Origin: Paenibacillus ginsengarvi
GTDB lineage: Bacteria; Bacillota; Bacilli; Paenibacillales; NBRC-103111
Direction of reading: 5' to 3'
Assembly: GCF_003626695.1 (NCBI RefSeq)
Contig: NZ_RBAH01000007.1
Coordinates: 1 to 64,000 of the forward strand
Length of the DNA stretch: 64,000 bases
Both the position numbers and the translations under genes were made by a program. Of this stretch, positions 35,492-43,841 are shown piece after piece. The stretch's first letter is position 1. Each line of letters opens with the position of its first letter. The notes under the pieces are model-generated. The model saw only the letters and a list, made by a program, of their open reading frames with translations, was not told the DNA's origin and searched no databases.

Positions 35492-36217
35492 TTATGTTTT
35501 AGCGGCCTTTGTCGGATATACCAGACTTGTACCGCAATAGTCGCAAACCACCGTCGCTCCCGGCTGGACCACACTGCGCGAGCCGCAGCCGGGGCATTCC
35601 ACATCTTTGGGCTGCAATCCGGCTGGTTTTGGCGGCGGCGTTACCGCGGCGGCCTTCGGTTCGAAGCTGCCGCTGTACACCTCCGAACGATAATCCGAAC
35701 GATGCTCCTTACGGTGGTAAAGATCAACCTGATATTCGCTTACCCGGCCGTCGAAATATCCAAGCCAAATCATCCGTTTCAAATCGTTGACAACCATCTT
35801 GCGGCGTTGCCGGGATAGCTTTGCGATCTCCTCTATCTTGGTTACGTTTCGATCCACGATCAGATTGTAATAGAGGGAATAAAGATCATCCAGCCGCTTT
35901 AATCTCCGATTGCTCTGCCACAGCAGGATAATAGCTGGAACAAGGAAAAAAATGATCATTACGACGATAATGCTGACTGTCCCCTGCCATGTAATCTCTG
36001 GATCGGTTGAAGTAACGAGCGGGAGAATGATCACATAGATAACGAAAAAAACGAGTAAAATAGCGCCGCCCGCTTTCATATCTCCGCTTTTTTGAACCTT
36101 CAAGTTGTAGTGCAGGATAATCCGGATCAATAACAACAAAAGCCCGATCGGGAAAAACACAATGAGACCCGCGATCAGCCAGCCGTTGGAGATTATCGGT
36201 TTGTCACTCCATTCCAA
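35492..36217 (-). CDS. Membrane protein with C-terminal zinc ribbon (SPFH operon)
   Basis: The 241-residue protein has four hydrophobic segments in two pairs (about 12-35, 48-68, 78-100), then a cytoplasmic helical region IVDRNVTKIEEIAKLSRQRR resembling a winged-helix/PCI-like element. A zinc ribbon ends the chain: CPGCGSRSVVQPG then CDYCGTSLVY. It is the last gene of a three-gene operon with the SPFH protein, two bases after the middle gene. The combination is reminiscent of YdjG in B. subtilis, though domain order differs. Confidence 0.8.
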   Translation of the reverse strand: MEWSDKPIISNGWLIAGLIVFFPIGLLLLLIRIILHYNLKVQKSGDMKAGGAILLVFFVIYVIILPLVTSTDPEITWQGTVSIIVVMIIFFLVPAIILLWQSNRRLKRLDDLYSLYYNLIVDRNVTKIEEIAKLSRQRRKMVVNDLKRMIWLGYFDGRVSEYQVDLYHRKEHRSDYRSEVYSGSFEPKAAAVTPPPKPAGLQPKDVECPGCGSRSVVQPGATVVCDYCGTSLVYPTKAAKT

Positions 36218-36219
36218 AG

Positions 36220-36981
36220 CTACACCCTCTTCTCTATCTTAAATTCTCCTGCTTGCCTGTTCCTGCGAGCCAAATCCTCGGTAATGTCGACGATCAGTTG
36301 ACGGGATAGCTCAATATTGCCCTTATCTTCCTTATTCTGCTCCAGCTTCCGCACACACTGCTCTAGAGCATCGATCTGCCAAAGCATGCTGTCTTCAGCA
36401 ATCGGCATCGTACCGCGAGGAACGGAGGCGCTGTACGTCAGCTTCTCCAACAACTCCCTTAGTTCGCCCCTCAACCCTTCATGATCGGCCCAGTCGAGCC
36501 GATCGAGTGTCTGCTGGATCGACCTGAGTTTCGCTCGCATGCGATCGATCAGTTGCGTTTGTGCGGTAGTCCGCTTCGCCTGGTCGCCAACGTATTTCGA
36601 GTAGGCGAGCGAGAGACCCATTCCCGTCCCCCAAACGACCAGCGTTGCCAGATGAATAAGGATATACGCAAACAACGAAACGGACCAAACAAGCCAAAAC
36701 AAAACGATATGCAGCACAACAGCAGCACCATACAGCGTGGTAACAGTCACGAACAGCAGGCGAGCCGGCAAAGATTTCCCCGCTGCACCGGCGGCGTTCG
36801 CATAAACGATCAGCCGCCAGCCCATCGTTTCCGCGAACAACAGCGCGAGTAGGGAAACGAACCGGACTCCCGCATCTGCTCCCCACTCACCGGCGGCCAA
36901 AAACAGGACAACCGTCAGCAGCAAAACGATGCCGTACAAACTGGCAAATAGACGATTGATGTTCATCTCGACTCGTTTCAC
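36220..36981 (-). CDS. Membrane protein with cytoplasmic coiled-coil tail (SPFH operon)
   Basis: The 253-residue protein has four transmembrane segments in its first 130 residues, then a charged helical tail likely to form coiled coils (LIDRMRAKLRSIQQTLDRLD, ALEQCVRKLEQNKEDKGN). Length and topology are like B. subtilis YdjH, but I cannot confirm homology by eye. It overlaps the upstream SPFH gene by four bases and lies two bases before the zinc-ribbon gene, so the three are one translational unit. Confidence 0.8.
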   Translation of the reverse strand: MKRVEMNINRLFASLYGIVLLLTVVLFLAAGEWGADAGVRFVSLLALLFAETMGWRLIVYANAAGAAGKSLPARLLFVTVTTLYGAAVVLHIVLFWLVWSVSLFAYILIHLATLVVWGTGMGLSLAYSKYVGDQAKRTTAQTQLIDRMRAKLRSIQQTLDRLDWADHEGLRGELRELLEKLTYSASVPRGTMPIAEDSMLWQIDALEQCVRKLEQNKEDKGNIELSRQLIVDITEDLARRNRQAGEFKIEKRV

Positions 36982-38195
36982 CCGACCTTATTGCCGCATT
37001 CGAGACAAAATTTTTGGCCCGGTTGAAACGGTTTCTGGCATCGGCCGCATGTACGCGTCAAATTCGTTCCGCACTCCCGGCAATACAACGCCTCAGGCGC
37101 ATTATCCGCTTTGCAAGCCGGGCACGGGTTGTACGCATTGCCGCAATTGGCGCAAAATTTCGAGCCTTCAGGCAGCAAATGGCCGCACTCGTTGCAGGGC
37201 ACCGTATTAGGAGGAACCGGCTGCGCCTGAGCAAGCTCGCTTCCGCATTTGCCGCAAAACTTGGCTCCCGGCCCGTTAGGGGCCGAACATTGCGGACATG
37301 TCCGGGAATCCGAAACGGTTTCGGTATACGGCATCACGCGTGGTATCGTTTGGCCGGCCGCAGACCCAAACGCTTTTCCCAGCTCGAAACCGAGCCCCGC
37401 CCCCGCATATGCAGATGGAATCCCTTCGCTTTTGGCCGCTTGTTCGATCGCGTTGAACGTTCGTTCCTGTCCATACGAATAACCCAGGATGTCCATCTCC
37501 GCTTTTTTGGCCAGCGCTTCCTTTAAACGACTGATCGAGGGGTCGTTTTCCGGCATATTGATCGAATCGATATTGAAATGCACGAGGCGAAGGCCGTATT
37601 CCGCAAAACTGGCGGCAACCCGGTCATAAATGCCTTGCGAGATGTCCGTGAGATACGCATGAATATCCAAAATGCTGATTTTTTTAAGGATGAGGTAAGA
37701 AGAGATCAGCTCTTTAATATTCATCATCAAAATGCCCCGGAAATATTGGACCAGCGAAGCCTGATCGAATTGCGAAAGCGTCCCGACCAGCTTCGAGACA
37801 AACCGGCGAGTATCCTCGACTTGGACTGCCATTTGGCCGAAGGCACGAACCGACACGAACATTTGATATTTCGGCTCCTGCAGTTGGATCGGCGTTTGCG
37901 TCCCCCATTTCGCATCCATCCGGGTCGTTTTGCTTACAAACACGACTTCAGCAGCAAACGGGGATTTGCCACCAAACGGCAAATTGACTAGGGTGGACAA
38001 AATCGGAATATTTTGCGTCGACAACGTGTGCGTGCCCGGACCGAACAAGTCCAGCGCTTGTCCGCCTTTATAAAACAACGCCTCCTGGGATTCGTTGACG
38101 ATCAGCTGGGTCCATGTGCCTAACTGTTGATTCGGGTGTTTCCATACCAGTACGTCCGACGGACCGTCGAAGCGTAAAACGTCTATTATTGCCAT
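36978..38195 (-). CDS. SPFH-domain protein with C-terminal zinc ribbons (YdjI-like)
   Basis: The 405-residue protein begins MAIIDVLRFDGPSDVLVWKH, typical of the 'virion core protein'/YdjI branch of SPFH proteins. The SPFH domain spans about 20-240 (VNESQEALFYKGGQALDLFG, YGLRLVHFNIDSINMP). A helical linker and then four CxxC pairs follow from about 290 (CPQCSAPNG...CGKCG, CNECG...CANCG, CPACK...CRECG, CGRCQ...CLECG): a stack of double zinc ribbons. ATG 38195 is nine bases after AAAGGAA. In B. subtilis the relative YdjI recruits PspA to stressed membrane; pspA is absent here. Confidence 0.88.
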   Translation of the reverse strand: MAIIDVLRFDGPSDVLVWKHPNQQLGTWTQLIVNESQEALFYKGGQALDLFGPGTHTLSTQNIPILSTLVNLPFGGKSPFAAEVVFVSKTTRMDAKWGTQTPIQLQEPKYQMFVSVRAFGQMAVQVEDTRRFVSKLVGTLSQFDQASLVQYFRGILMMNIKELISSYLILKKISILDIHAYLTDISQGIYDRVAASFAEYGLRLVHFNIDSINMPENDPSISRLKEALAKKAEMDILGYSYGQERTFNAIEQAAKSEGIPSAYAGAGLGFELGKAFGSAAGQTIPRVMPYTETVSDSRTCPQCSAPNGPGAKFCGKCGSELAQAQPVPPNTVPCNECGHLLPEGSKFCANCGNAYNPCPACKADNAPEALYCRECGTNLTRTCGRCQKPFQPGQKFCLECGNKVG

Positions 38196-38296
38196 CGCCA
38201 ACAATTCCTTTCGCTACATATCGCCATAATTTGCTAATCTTAACTATACTACGAAAAAATCCGTTTGAGGACTCATTTTAGATGAAAAATATGGGC

Positions 38297-38337
38297 AAAA
38301 AAGACGACCACCTCCCAAAACCGGAACGGTGATCGTC
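38297..38337 (-). terminator. Intrinsic terminator after the spoVIF-like gene
   Basis: GACGACCACC (38303-38312) pairs with GGTGATCGTC (38328-38337) with one mismatch; six T follow on the minus strand. Confidence 0.82.
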
Positions 38338-38370
38338 TATTCGTTTCGCGCCTATATAAATCGGTTCAAG

Positions 38371-38649
38371 CTACTTCTTCATCATCATCTTCATCAATTG
38401 CTCCATGTTGTTCGGGTTCATGCCGCTTTTCTGCACCGCGTTCACGATCTCGTTCACGGTCGACTCCGACACGGGAACCTTCACCATGCTGGACACTTGC
38501 TTGATCAGCTGCCGCAGCTGCTTCTCGCTCTGAATCGTCGACGGTTTGACGCCGCTCGCCAGTTTGTGTATATCTTTCTCGGAGACGTTTTTGCCGGCTT
38601 TCTTCTTGACCGCGTTCAGTACGTCCTTCGAAATATCTTTTCCGCTCAT
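38371..38649 (-). CDS. Stage VI sporulation protein F-like
   Basis: The 92-residue basic helical protein starts at ATG 38649, seven bases after GAGGAGG. The pattern SEKDIHKLASGVKPSTIQSE then LRQLIKQVSSMVKVPVSEST and a Met-rich end fits the SpoVIF family, small proteins needed for late coat assembly. A sigma-K-like promoter precedes it, which agrees. It lies just after gpsA and is the last gene before its own terminator. Confidence 0.72.
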   Translation of the reverse strand: MSGKDISKDVLNAVKKKAGKNVSEKDIHKLASGVKPSTIQSEKQLRQLIKQVSSMVKVPVSESTVNEIVNAVQKSGMNPNNMEQLMKMMMKK

Positions 38650-38678
38650 GCCTGACCTCCTCATACGATGACATACCG

Positions 38679-38706
38679 TATTGTATGAGTGTCGGACTTA
38701 TTGCGT
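38679..38706 (-). promoter_or_regulatory. Putative sigma-K promoter of the spoVIF-like gene
   Basis: CATACAATA in transcript sense (38679-38687) matches the sigma-K -10 pattern CATAnnnTA exactly, and AC lies 17 bases upstream (38705-38706). Confidence 0.6.
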
Positions 38707-38724
38707 GCAGGCGCGCGTCCAGCA

Positions 38725-39771
38725 TCAAAGCATCCATTTATCGCCGAACGAATCGGCAAGCTCTTCGATTTCGTGGGTGCGAAGGCGACCCATCAAATGG
38801 CCGACGGCTTGGCGAGGTTCCTTGCCCGCGAACAATACCTCGTGCAACTGCTCCGTAATCGGCATCGATACTTCATATTGCCGGGATAGGGCGAATGCCG
38901 TCTTCGTCGTTTTCACGCCTTCCACGACCATCCCCATCGTCTCCAGCACCTCTTCGAGCGGTTTCCCTTGTCCCAATAGGTAACCCGCCCGCCAATTGCG
39001 GCTGTGCTTGCTCGTACACGTCACGACGAGATCGCCGATACCCGCGAGTCCGGAGAACGTTAACGCATGTCCGCCCATCGCCACCCCGAGCCGGGCAATT
39101 TCCGTTAACCCCCGCGTAATGAGCGCCGCCTTCGCATTGTCGCCGAAGCCGAGCCCGTCGGAAAGCCCGGCCCCGAGCGCGATAATGTTCTTCAGCGCGC
39201 CGCCGACCTCAACCCCGGTCACATCGGGATTCGTATAAACGCGAAAATACGAATTGATCAAAGCATCCTGCGCCTCTTCCGCCGCATCGAGCCGTTCGGC
39301 GGCGACAACTACGGTCGTCGGACAGCGCTGAATCACTTCCTCGGCATGGCTCGGACCGGACAGCACGACTAATCGGCCGGCGTCGATCTGGGGCAATTCC
39401 TCGGCCAGTACGGCCGTCATCCGTTTCATCGTACCGGGCTCGAACCCTTTGGTCGCATGAATGACCGTCACGGCCGAGTCCAAAAAAGGCTTTGCCTGCC
39501 TCGCCACCTCGCGCATGGCGTGCGACGGCGACACGAACAGCACAAGGCTTGCCCCGGCGAGCGCTTCCTCCATCTTAGCCGTGGCCCGTATGCGTTCCGG
39601 CAGTTCATAGTCGCCCGTATATTTGCGGTTCAAGCGATCCCGATTGATTTCTTCCGCCTGCGTCTCCGATCGGGTCCAGAGCATGACATCGTATTCATTA
39701 TCCGCCAGCACCGATGCCAGTCCCGTTCCCCAGCTTCCGGCGGTAACAACTGCCGCTTTGCGCATGCTCAT
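38725..39771 (-). CDS. gpsA: Glycerol-3-phosphate dehydrogenase [NAD(P)+]
   Basis: GpsA reduces dihydroxyacetone phosphate to sn-glycerol-3-phosphate for phospholipid synthesis. The 348-residue protein has VEVGGALKNIIALGAG with the catalytic lysine, DGLGFGDNAKAAL and SGLAGIGDLVVTCTS. The NAD loop reads VVTAGSWGTG: the first glycine of the usual GAGSWGTA is threonine, which is unusual. It overlaps plsY by four bases, giving a natural pair: GpsA makes the substrate that PlsY acylates. Confidence 0.95.
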   Translation of the reverse strand: MSMRKAAVVTAGSWGTGLASVLADNEYDVMLWTRSETQAEEINRDRLNRKYTGDYELPERIRATAKMEEALAGASLVLFVSPSHAMREVARQAKPFLDSAVTVIHATKGFEPGTMKRMTAVLAEELPQIDAGRLVVLSGPSHAEEVIQRCPTTVVVAAERLDAAEEAQDALINSYFRVYTNPDVTGVEVGGALKNIIALGAGLSDGLGFGDNAKAALITRGLTEIARLGVAMGGHALTFSGLAGIGDLVVTCTSKHSRNWRAGYLLGQGKPLEEVLETMGMVVEGVKTTKTAFALSRQYEVSMPITEQLHEVLFAGKEPRQAVGHLMGRLRTHEIEELADSFGDKWML

Positions 39772-40400
39772 CCCGCCTTCTCCTTTCCGCCCGGCGCTGC
39801 GTTCGCTTTTTGCCCGAGTTTACTTTCTTTCCCCTTCACCAGCTTGACGATGTTCGTACGATGGCGCACGATCGCGAACAGGCCGATCACAATGGTAGCC
39901 CAGAGGGTCGAAGACGGGTAATCCATGAAAGCAACGATAATAGGAATGAGTACGGCAAACACAAGCGAGCCAAGCGAAACGTAACGCGTAAGCGCGATAA
40001 GCAAAATGGCGACGGCGCCTGCAATAAGCGCCGGTATGAAGCAAAGCGTTGCAGCTACGCCGATCGTTGTGGCGATGCCCTTGCCGCCCTTGAAGCCGAA
40101 ATAGACCGGCCAGTTATGACCCGCGATAGCAGCAAGTCCGGCCAACGCCGGAATATAGCTGGCGTCCGCGTTCGCGCTGAACCAGATCCCGATCCAAACG
40201 GCCAAAACGCCTTTTGCGGCGTCCAGCAGCAGCACGGCGATAGCCGGACCGACGCCGATGACCCGCAGCGTGTTCGTCGCTCCGGCATTGCCGCTGCCGT
40301 GCTTGCGAATATCGATCCCTTTGAAAATTTTGCCGTACAAAAAGCTGAAACTGATCGAGCCGATCAAATATGCGAGCAATACCGGAACGATTTGTAACAC
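39768..40400 (-). CDS. plsY: Glycerol-3-phosphate acyltransferase PlsY
   Basis: PlsY transfers an acyl group from acyl-phosphate to glycerol-3-phosphate. The 210-residue polytopic membrane protein shows its three motifs: GSISFSFLYGK, the GSGNAGATNTLR phosphate-binding segment, and HNWPVYFGFKGGKGIAT. It starts with GTG behind AGAGGT. It lies 13 bases after der and overlaps gpsA, so der-plsY-gpsA are probably co-transcribed. Confidence 0.96.
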   Translation of the reverse strand: MLQIVPVLLAYLIGSISFSFLYGKIFKGIDIRKHGSGNAGATNTLRVIGVGPAIAVLLLDAAKGVLAVWIGIWFSANADASYIPALAGLAAIAGHNWPVYFGFKGGKGIATTIGVAATLCFIPALIAGAVAILLIALTRYVSLGSLVFAVLIPIIVAFMDYPSSTLWATIVIGLFAIVRHRTNIVKLVKGKESKLGQKANAAPGGKEKAG

Positions 40401-40413
40401 AAGCTACCTCTCC

Positions 40414-41736
40414 CTATTCGTCGTCTGATTTTTTGCGCGTAAACAAGCGGATCGGCGTTCCTTCGAAGCGGAAAGCCGCACGGATGCGGTTTTCCAAATA
40501 CCGCTCGTAGGAGAAATGCATTAATTCCGGATCGTTGACGAACAACAGTATCGTCGGCGGTTTGACCGACACTTGCGTCGCATAATTGATTTTGAGCCGT
40601 TTTCCTTTGTCGGTAGGCGGCGGATTGAAGGCAACCGCATCGGAGACGACATCGTTCAGCAGATGCGTCTGAACCCGCATCGCATGCTGCTCGCTTACCT
40701 CTACGACGACCGGCAGCAGCTTGTGCAGCCGCTGCTTCGTCTTGGCCGAGACGAATACGACCGGCGCATACGTCATGAACAGGAAATGATCGCGAATTTT
40801 TTGCGTAAATTGCTGCATCGTTTTGTCGTCTTTGTCCACGATATCCCATTTGTTGACGACGAAGATCGACGCTTTGCCCGCTTCATGGGCGTAGCCGGCG
40901 ATATGCTTGTCCTGCTCAATGATGCCTTCCTCGCCGTTAATGACGACAAGCACGACGTCTGCCCGCTCGATCGCATGCATGGCGCGCATGACACTGTACT
41001 TCTCGGTCGTCTCGTACACTTTGCCGCGCTTGCGCATGCCCGCCGTGTCGATGAGCACGAACTTCTGCCCGTCTTTCTCGAAGGGCGTATCGATCGCGTC
41101 GCGGGTCGTCCCCGCCTGATCGCTGACGATAACCCGCTCCTCGCCCAAGATGGCGTTCACGAGCGACGACTTGCCTACGTTCGGGCGTCCGATGAGCGCG
41201 ACCCGGATCGTATCCTCCCCGTACTCCTCGTCTTCCTTCACCGGCAGCTTCTGGGCGACCGCCTCCAGCAGATCGCCGATGCCGATGCCGTGCGCGCCGG
41301 ATATCCCGATCGGATCGCCGAAACCTAGCGAGTAAAACTCATAAATGTCGTCCTGCCGCTTTAAATTGTCCACTTTGTTAACGGCTAGAATAACCGGCTT
41401 TTGCGCCCGGTACAAAATTTGCGCCACTTCCGTATCCGAGCCGGTCATGCCGGCCTTGGCGTCGACCATGAAGACGATTGCATCCGCCTCTTCGATCGCC
41501 AGCTCCGCCTGCATCCGGATCGACCTTAGCATTTGATCCTGACCGTCTATCTCGATCCCGCCGGTGTCGATCACGCTGAAAGAAGTGCCCATCCATTCAC
41601 CGACACCGTATATCCGATCACGCGTAATACCGGGTTTATCTTCTACTATTGCGAGCCGATCGCCGATTATTCGATTGAAAACCGTCGATTTCCCCACATT
41701 CGGGCGTCCTACGATCGCCACGATGGGACGTGCCAT
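40414..41736 (-). CDS. der: Ribosome biogenesis GTPase Der
   Basis: Der (EngA/YphC) is an essential GTPase with two G domains needed for 50S assembly. Both P-loops read GRPNVGKS (residues 10-17 and about 183-190). Switch motifs DTGG and [10 protein letters not shown], specificity motifs NKVD and NKWD, and a C-terminal KH-like domain are all present. ATG 41736 is nine bases after AGGAG; a TTG three codons earlier is the alternative. Confidence 0.97.
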   Translation of the reverse strand: MARPIVAIVGRPNVGKSTVFNRIIGDRLAIVEDKPGITRDRIYGVGEWMGTSFSVIDTGGIEIDGQDQMLRSIRMQAELAIEEADAIVFMVDAKAGMTGSDTEVAQILYRAQKPVILAVNKVDNLKRQDDIYEFYSLGFGDPIGISGAHGIGIGDLLEAVAQKLPVKEDEEYGEDTIRVALIGRPNVGKSSLVNAILGEERVIVSDQAGTTRDAIDTPFEKDGQKFVLIDTAGMRKRGKVYETTEKYSVMRAMHAIERADVVLVVINGEEGIIEQDKHIAGYAHEAGKASIFVVNKWDIVDKDDKTMQQFTQKIRDHFLFMTYAPVVFVSAKTKQRLHKLLPVVVEVSEQHAMRVQTHLLNDVVSDAVAFNPPPTDKGKRLKINYATQVSVKPPTILLFVNDPELMHFSYERYLENRIRAAFRFEGTPIRLFTRKKSDDE

Positions 41737-41851
41737 CCGATTCAACTCCTACTTTCAAATTCCCTCGGTTATCGATCCGAAGCTTTCAGTCCTGTGCTGG
41801 ACGACGGTCGTCGCCCTAGAGCTATACGGCTCATAATAATCACGCCTTCCA

Positions 41852-41880
41852 TCATAACAAATTCGCCCGACAAAGTGAAG
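41852..41880 (-). promoter_or_regulatory. Sigma-A promoter of der-plsY-gpsA
   Basis: TTCACT (41875-41880) and TATGAT (41852-41857) have a 17-base spacer, about 115 bases before der. Confidence 0.6.
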
Positions 41881-41952
41881 AAGCGCCCTTCTCCTGTATT
41901 TCGCCTGTATCCGTCATTCCCTAAACGGCAGACCGACACGATTCGACCGGCC

Positions 41953-42135
41953 TCACCCCTTATGGTCGACCAGTATCATCGTGCCGTTCTTCAAATCGTG
42001 TGCGTTAGCGTCCAAAATCTTTTCCAGCAAAAACGCGACCTCTTGCTGCTCCTTCTCCGTTTCGACAAGAAATATCGGTGCCCCACCCCCGACTTTGTGC
42101 GGTATTGTCGAAACGACAGCTAAAATTTTTCCCAC
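41953..42135 (-). CDS. Small partner (capping complex subunit) of the YIEGIA protein
   Basis: The 60-residue protein starts at GTG 42135, ten bases after GGAGG. The sequence GKILAVVSTIPHKVGGGAPI then EVAFLLEKILDANAHDLKNG matches the small protein regularly encoded next to YIEGIA membrane proteins in endospore formers. It lies three bases after the YIEGIA gene. Biochemical role unknown. Confidence 0.78.
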   Translation of the reverse strand: MGKILAVVSTIPHKVGGGAPIFLVETEKEQQEVAFLLEKILDANAHDLKNGTMILVDHKG

Positions 42136-42138
42136 CTG

Positions 42139-43050
42139 CTAAGCTCCTCCCTTTTTCGGCTGAGCTGCCGATTCGGACGGCATACGCACCGCGCTTTCGA
42201 GCAGCGGCACGCGCAGCAGCACCTTCTGGGCTTTCTCGGCATCCGGCTCCTGAAGCGGAACGTAAAGCGCCAGCCTGCCGTCGTTCATATCGAGCTTGCC
42301 CATCGGGACGAGCGCCGGCTCTCCCGAATCCCGGTATACGCCGAGAGTCGTCGCAAGATCGTGCAAAATCGCCTGACGCTGCCCGAGATTCGCCAGCGAC
42401 ACCCGGAAATTGCAATTTTTCGGCTTCAGGATGAAGCCGAGCGCTTGCTTTCGGATCGTATCGCGGTCCGCAGACAACCCGACGTTCATCATATAAATAT
42501 TGCCGACGTACAGATCGGGTCCGTCGATCCGCACCTCCGCGCTTTCCACGTCGGCAGCGTGGGCGATTGATTTGCCGGATTTGAATATTTGCGAGACGAG
42601 CACGGCGGCCGCGCCGCAGGCGATCCCCCAGTAAATGCCCCACAGCACGGTAAACAGCGATCCGACAAAAGCGGTGAAGATAACGAGGTAATTGCGTCCC
42701 TCGAATACCATCGCGATCCCTTCGATATACGTGCCGCCGCGGGGAACAAGTTCCATTTCGTCCAATTTGCTGAGCGTGTTTCGCTCCATATTGCGAACGT
42801 CCCGGAACTGCTGGGCGGCCACAGTCAGAAAGGTGATCGCCGTATAATTTTTATCGAAAAGCGCCGGGACCGCAACCGAGCCAAGCGCCGCGGCAATGAC
42901 GCCGAGCGCAATATGAATAATTCGCCCGTGCGGGTACGTCGGGTATTGCCTGTAATCCGTACGCAGCATCGTCAGTCTGGCTACCAGGCCAAGCACGATG
43001 CCGACAATAATGCTGGCCGTATACCGGTGAGCGTATGCTTGTTCGATCAT
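42139..43050 (-). CDS. YIEGIA-family membrane protein
   Basis: The 303-residue protein contains the name-giving motif YIEGIA (in RGGTYIEGIAMVFEGRN). It has about five hydrophobic segments in the first 170 residues, followed by a soluble domain (VRIDGPDLYVGNIYMMNVGL). The family is confined to endospore formers; the position between the YphA-like gene and der is that of B. subtilis yphB. It overlaps the YphA-like gene by four bases. A role in spore envelope formation is inferred from distribution. Confidence 0.85.
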   Translation of the reverse strand: MIEQAYAHRYTASIIVGIVLGLVARLTMLRTDYRQYPTYPHGRIIHIALGVIAAALGSVAVPALFDKNYTAITFLTVAAQQFRDVRNMERNTLSKLDEMELVPRGGTYIEGIAMVFEGRNYLVIFTAFVGSLFTVLWGIYWGIACGAAAVLVSQIFKSGKSIAHAADVESAEVRIDGPDLYVGNIYMMNVGLSADRDTIRKQALGFILKPKNCNFRVSLANLGQRQAILHDLATTLGVYRDSGEPALVPMGKLDMNDGRLALYVPLQEPDAEKAQKVLLRVPLLESAVRMPSESAAQPKKGGA

Positions 43051-43676
43051 TTTTTAGTTCCTTTCCATTTTCCCATAATCGTGCGGGACGCTCCCCGCGC
43101 CATAACGATCGTCGTTTCGCCGGCCAGCGACAGCAGGCGTGCCGTGAACAGCGCGAGCCACCACTGGTCCTGAAACCGCAACCCGCCGAGCGATATGCCC
43201 GTCCGCTGTTTATGAAGCCTCATATACAGGACCGTTCCAAACAGCAGCGCCAGGCTGAGGACTGCAATCTGATCTTTCGGGTTACGTACGAGCATCGCAG
43301 CCGCCACGGCAACCAGAAGACCCGCCGGAGCCCAACTGCCGTGGGGCCAAAAAAACGGGTTCAGCTCGCCGAGACGGGTAAACAGGTAATAGACGGAGCC
43401 GAGGAACAGTCCTATCGAGAACAGATGAACCGCGTGCAGCGGGAAGCGGCCTCCCAGCGCTCCGAGCACCGTGACAGCCAGCAGCGCCGCGACAGCTCCG
43501 TCGATAACTGCGGCATCCGCATGTCCGATTCGCAGCAAGCCGACCACAAGCCATAGGCCGAACACCGCCGCAATCGCTCTGTCCGATATACCGCCCAGCA
43601 AAGTGAGCTTCCAGCCGCTTGCCAGTAATATGAGCGAGATGCAAATGAAAATAAACGAGGGAAATCCGGGATTCAT
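43047..43676 (-). CDS. YphA-like integral membrane protein
   Basis: The 209-residue protein has about six to seven hydrophobic segments and a basic C-terminus (MGKWKGTKK). ATG 43676 follows AAGGGGAT. Its place upstream of the YIEGIA gene matches B. subtilis yphA. It is coupled to YIEGIA by a four-base overlap. Function unknown. Confidence 0.75.
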   Translation of the reverse strand: MNPGFPSFIFICISLILLASGWKLTLLGGISDRAIAAVFGLWLVVGLLRIGHADAAVIDGAVAALLAVTVLGALGGRFPLHAVHLFSIGLFLGSVYYLFTRLGELNPFFWPHGSWAPAGLLVAVAAAMLVRNPKDQIAVLSLALLFGTVLYMRLHKQRTGISLGGLRFQDQWWLALFTARLLSLAGETTIVMARGASRTIMGKWKGTKK

Positions 43677-43799
43677 GACTCATCCCCTTATGGCGTAATA
43701 ACCCATAGTATTTGTGAAACCCGCCCTTTTTAAGCAATAAGACAAAATAACCCCACAAAGTGGAATCTGAATTTGATGATGGGGGCTCGCCCAAATACG

Positions 43800-43827
43800 A
43801 AAAAGACGGCTTCGCGAGGAAGCCGTC
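43800..43827 (-). terminator. Intrinsic terminator after the S1-domain protein gene
   Basis: A nine-base perfect stem (43805-43813 with 43819-43827) is followed on the minus strand by TTTTT. Confidence 0.87.
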
Positions 43828-43841
43828 CGTAAGAATTTATC

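Noticed and set aside
41737..41820. Possible 21-codon upstream frame before der
   Set aside because: Starts ATTATTATG after GGAAGG, but it is short, Arg/Ser-rich and has no sign of conservation that I can test.
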